NCBI GenBank assembly: GCA_037201625.1
Contig: JBBCGR010000004.1
Span: 62,001 to 126,000, forward strand
Length of the DNA stretch: 64,000 nt
Source: JAMXLO01 sp037201625
GTDB taxonomy: Bacteria > Pseudomonadota > Alphaproteobacteria > Acetobacterales > Acetobacteraceae
Direction: 5' to 3'
A program made the translations under genes and the position numbers. A model generated the notes under the pieces. It had not been told where the DNA came from. It saw only the letters and a program-made list of their open reading frames with translations, and searched no databases. Positions 63,160 through 64,000 of this stretch are shown here, piece after piece. Every line of letters starts with the position of its first letter. The stretch's first letter is position 1.

Positions 63160-64000
63160 TCACGAGCGTGAGCGGAGGGGTGGTGTTCTCGACGATGTGT
63201 TCGCCGGCGCCTCCGAGGGCGGGCCGGCGTCCAGTTGCCGGCAGGCCCAGGAAGCCGCCTCCGCCACCACCGGGTCCTCGTCTCCGGTCAGCCGCGCGGC
63301 GACCGGCAGCAAGCTCCGGTCCGCCGAATTGCCGATCGCGATCAGCACGTTGCGCACGAAGCGGTGGCGGCCGATCCGCTTGACCGGCGATCCGCTGAAC
63401 AGCGCCCGGAACCCGGCATCGTCGAGCGCCGCCAGTTCGGCCAGGCGCGGCGCCGCCAGATCCTCACGCGGACGCAGCCCGGCATGCGGCGTCGCGCGGC
63501 GAAGCGGTTCCACGGGCACACGGCCAGGCAGTCGTCGCAGCCATAGATCCGGTTGCCCATCAGCGGGCGGAACTCGTCGGGGATCGGCCCCGCGTGCTCG
63601 ATCGTGAGGTAGGAGATGCAGCGGGTGGCATCCAGCCGGTAGGGCGCCGGAATGCATCCGTCGGGCAGACGTCCTGGCAGCGCGAGCACGTGCCGCAGCG
63701 GTCGGCGTGGGGCTCGTCGGGCGCGAGTTCCAGCGTCGGTGTAGATCTCGCCAGGAACAGCCAGGAGCCGTGGGTGCGCGAGACCAGGTTGGTATGCTTG
63801 CCCTGCCAGCCGAGCCCGGCGCGCTCCGCCAGCGGCTTCTCCATCACCGGGGCGGTGTCGACGAACACCTTCACCCTCGGCGCCTGCACCACCTTCCCGC
63901 AACCCGCGACGATGAACTGCGCGAGATGCTTGAGCCGCCCCTTCAGCAGGCTGTGGTAGTCGCGGTTGCGGGCGTAGACCGAGATTGTGCCGCGGTCGCG
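63160..64000 (-). pseudogene. queG: Epoxyqueuosine reductase QueG, at right edge, several frameshifts
   Basis: QueG completes queuosine in tRNA using cobalamin and two [4Fe-4S] clusters. Pieces in several frames: RDYHSLLKGRLKHLAQFI (runs off the edge), VQAPRVKVFVDTAPVMEKPLA then GLGWQGKHTNLVSRTHGSWL, the ferredoxin Cys set CGTCSRCQDVCPTDAF, PAPYRLDATRCISYLTIEH, CDDCLAVCPWNRFA, and a HEAT-like tail (RHRFVRNVLIAIGNSADRSL) to stop at 63160. At least three shifts (near 63750, 63655 and 63510). All cluster cysteines remain, so indel error is likelier than decay. Confidence 0.85.

Overview
The window is GC-rich, tightly packed chromosomal DNA from an alphaproteobacterium. The carA / yqeY / dnaG / rpoD neighbourhood, coq7, a fused LplT-Aas, an RHH_4 regulator and the style of the intergenic palindromes suggest Rhodospirillales, most likely Acetobacteraceae. 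That placement comes from gene content and protein resemblance recalled from memory, not from a search. There is no prophage, insertion sequence, CRISPR array or rRNA operon. There is one tRNA (Val-GAC) and one strong candidate small RNA.

Layout. 1-5.0 kb: carA (runs off the left edge, with an N-terminal helix-turn-helix extension) diverges from yqeY-dnaG-rpoD. 5.1-10.6 kb: aldo/keto reductase, acetyltransferase, large alpha/beta hydrolase, CBS protein, DUF1328. 10.8-17.6 kb: a 1006-residue multi-domain glycosyltransferase, NAD synthase and a membrane GT39-type glycosyltransferase. 17.9-23.6 kb: peroxiredoxin, UPF0301, orphan acyl carrier protein, radical SAM + enoyl-CoA hydratase pair, acetyltransferase, Mrp/ApbC. 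23.7-29.2 kb: hflK-hflC-Do protease-gamma-glutamyltransferase, an envelope proteostasis run. 29.6-33.6 kb: TetR regulator with its own operator, followed by LplT-Aas phospholipid acyl recycling. 33.9-42.9 kb: SDR, a degenerate AroQ paralogue, TSUP transporter, nuclease-family protein, dsbB-coq7, GST, methyltransferase, cytochrome c, nrdB. 43.4-47.4 kb: methyltransferase, DUF3617, VOC protein, glycine-zipper lipoprotein, YghU. 47.7-50.1 kb: a CesT-type secretion chaperone convergent with a 630-residue protein holding a duplicated module, which looks like an orphan chaperone/effector pair. 50.4-58.5 kb: an acyl-CoA/hydroxyacid catabolic cluster arranged around a long nested hairpin. 58.5-64 kb: lytic transglycosylase, sRNA, N-formylglutamate amidohydrolase family, tRNA-Val, GGDEF-EAL protein, RHH protein and queG (runs off the right edge).

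Two intergenic repeat families run through the window. Family A is a composite palindrome (about 105 bp when complete) bounded by CTAG. It frequently overlaps the TAG stop codon of the gene beside it. Family B is the alphaproteobacterial CGTCATGGC...GCCATCCACG palindrome. Several unrelated 13-21 bp tandem arrays also sit just outside genes.

Conserved genes near both ends (yqeY, dnaG, a Uma2 gene, the GGDEF-EAL gene, queG) carry single-base frameshifts, two of them in G runs, while the roughly 54 kb between dnaG and the Uma2 gene read cleanly. Indel error in the assembly is the simplest explanation for essential genes such as dnaG.
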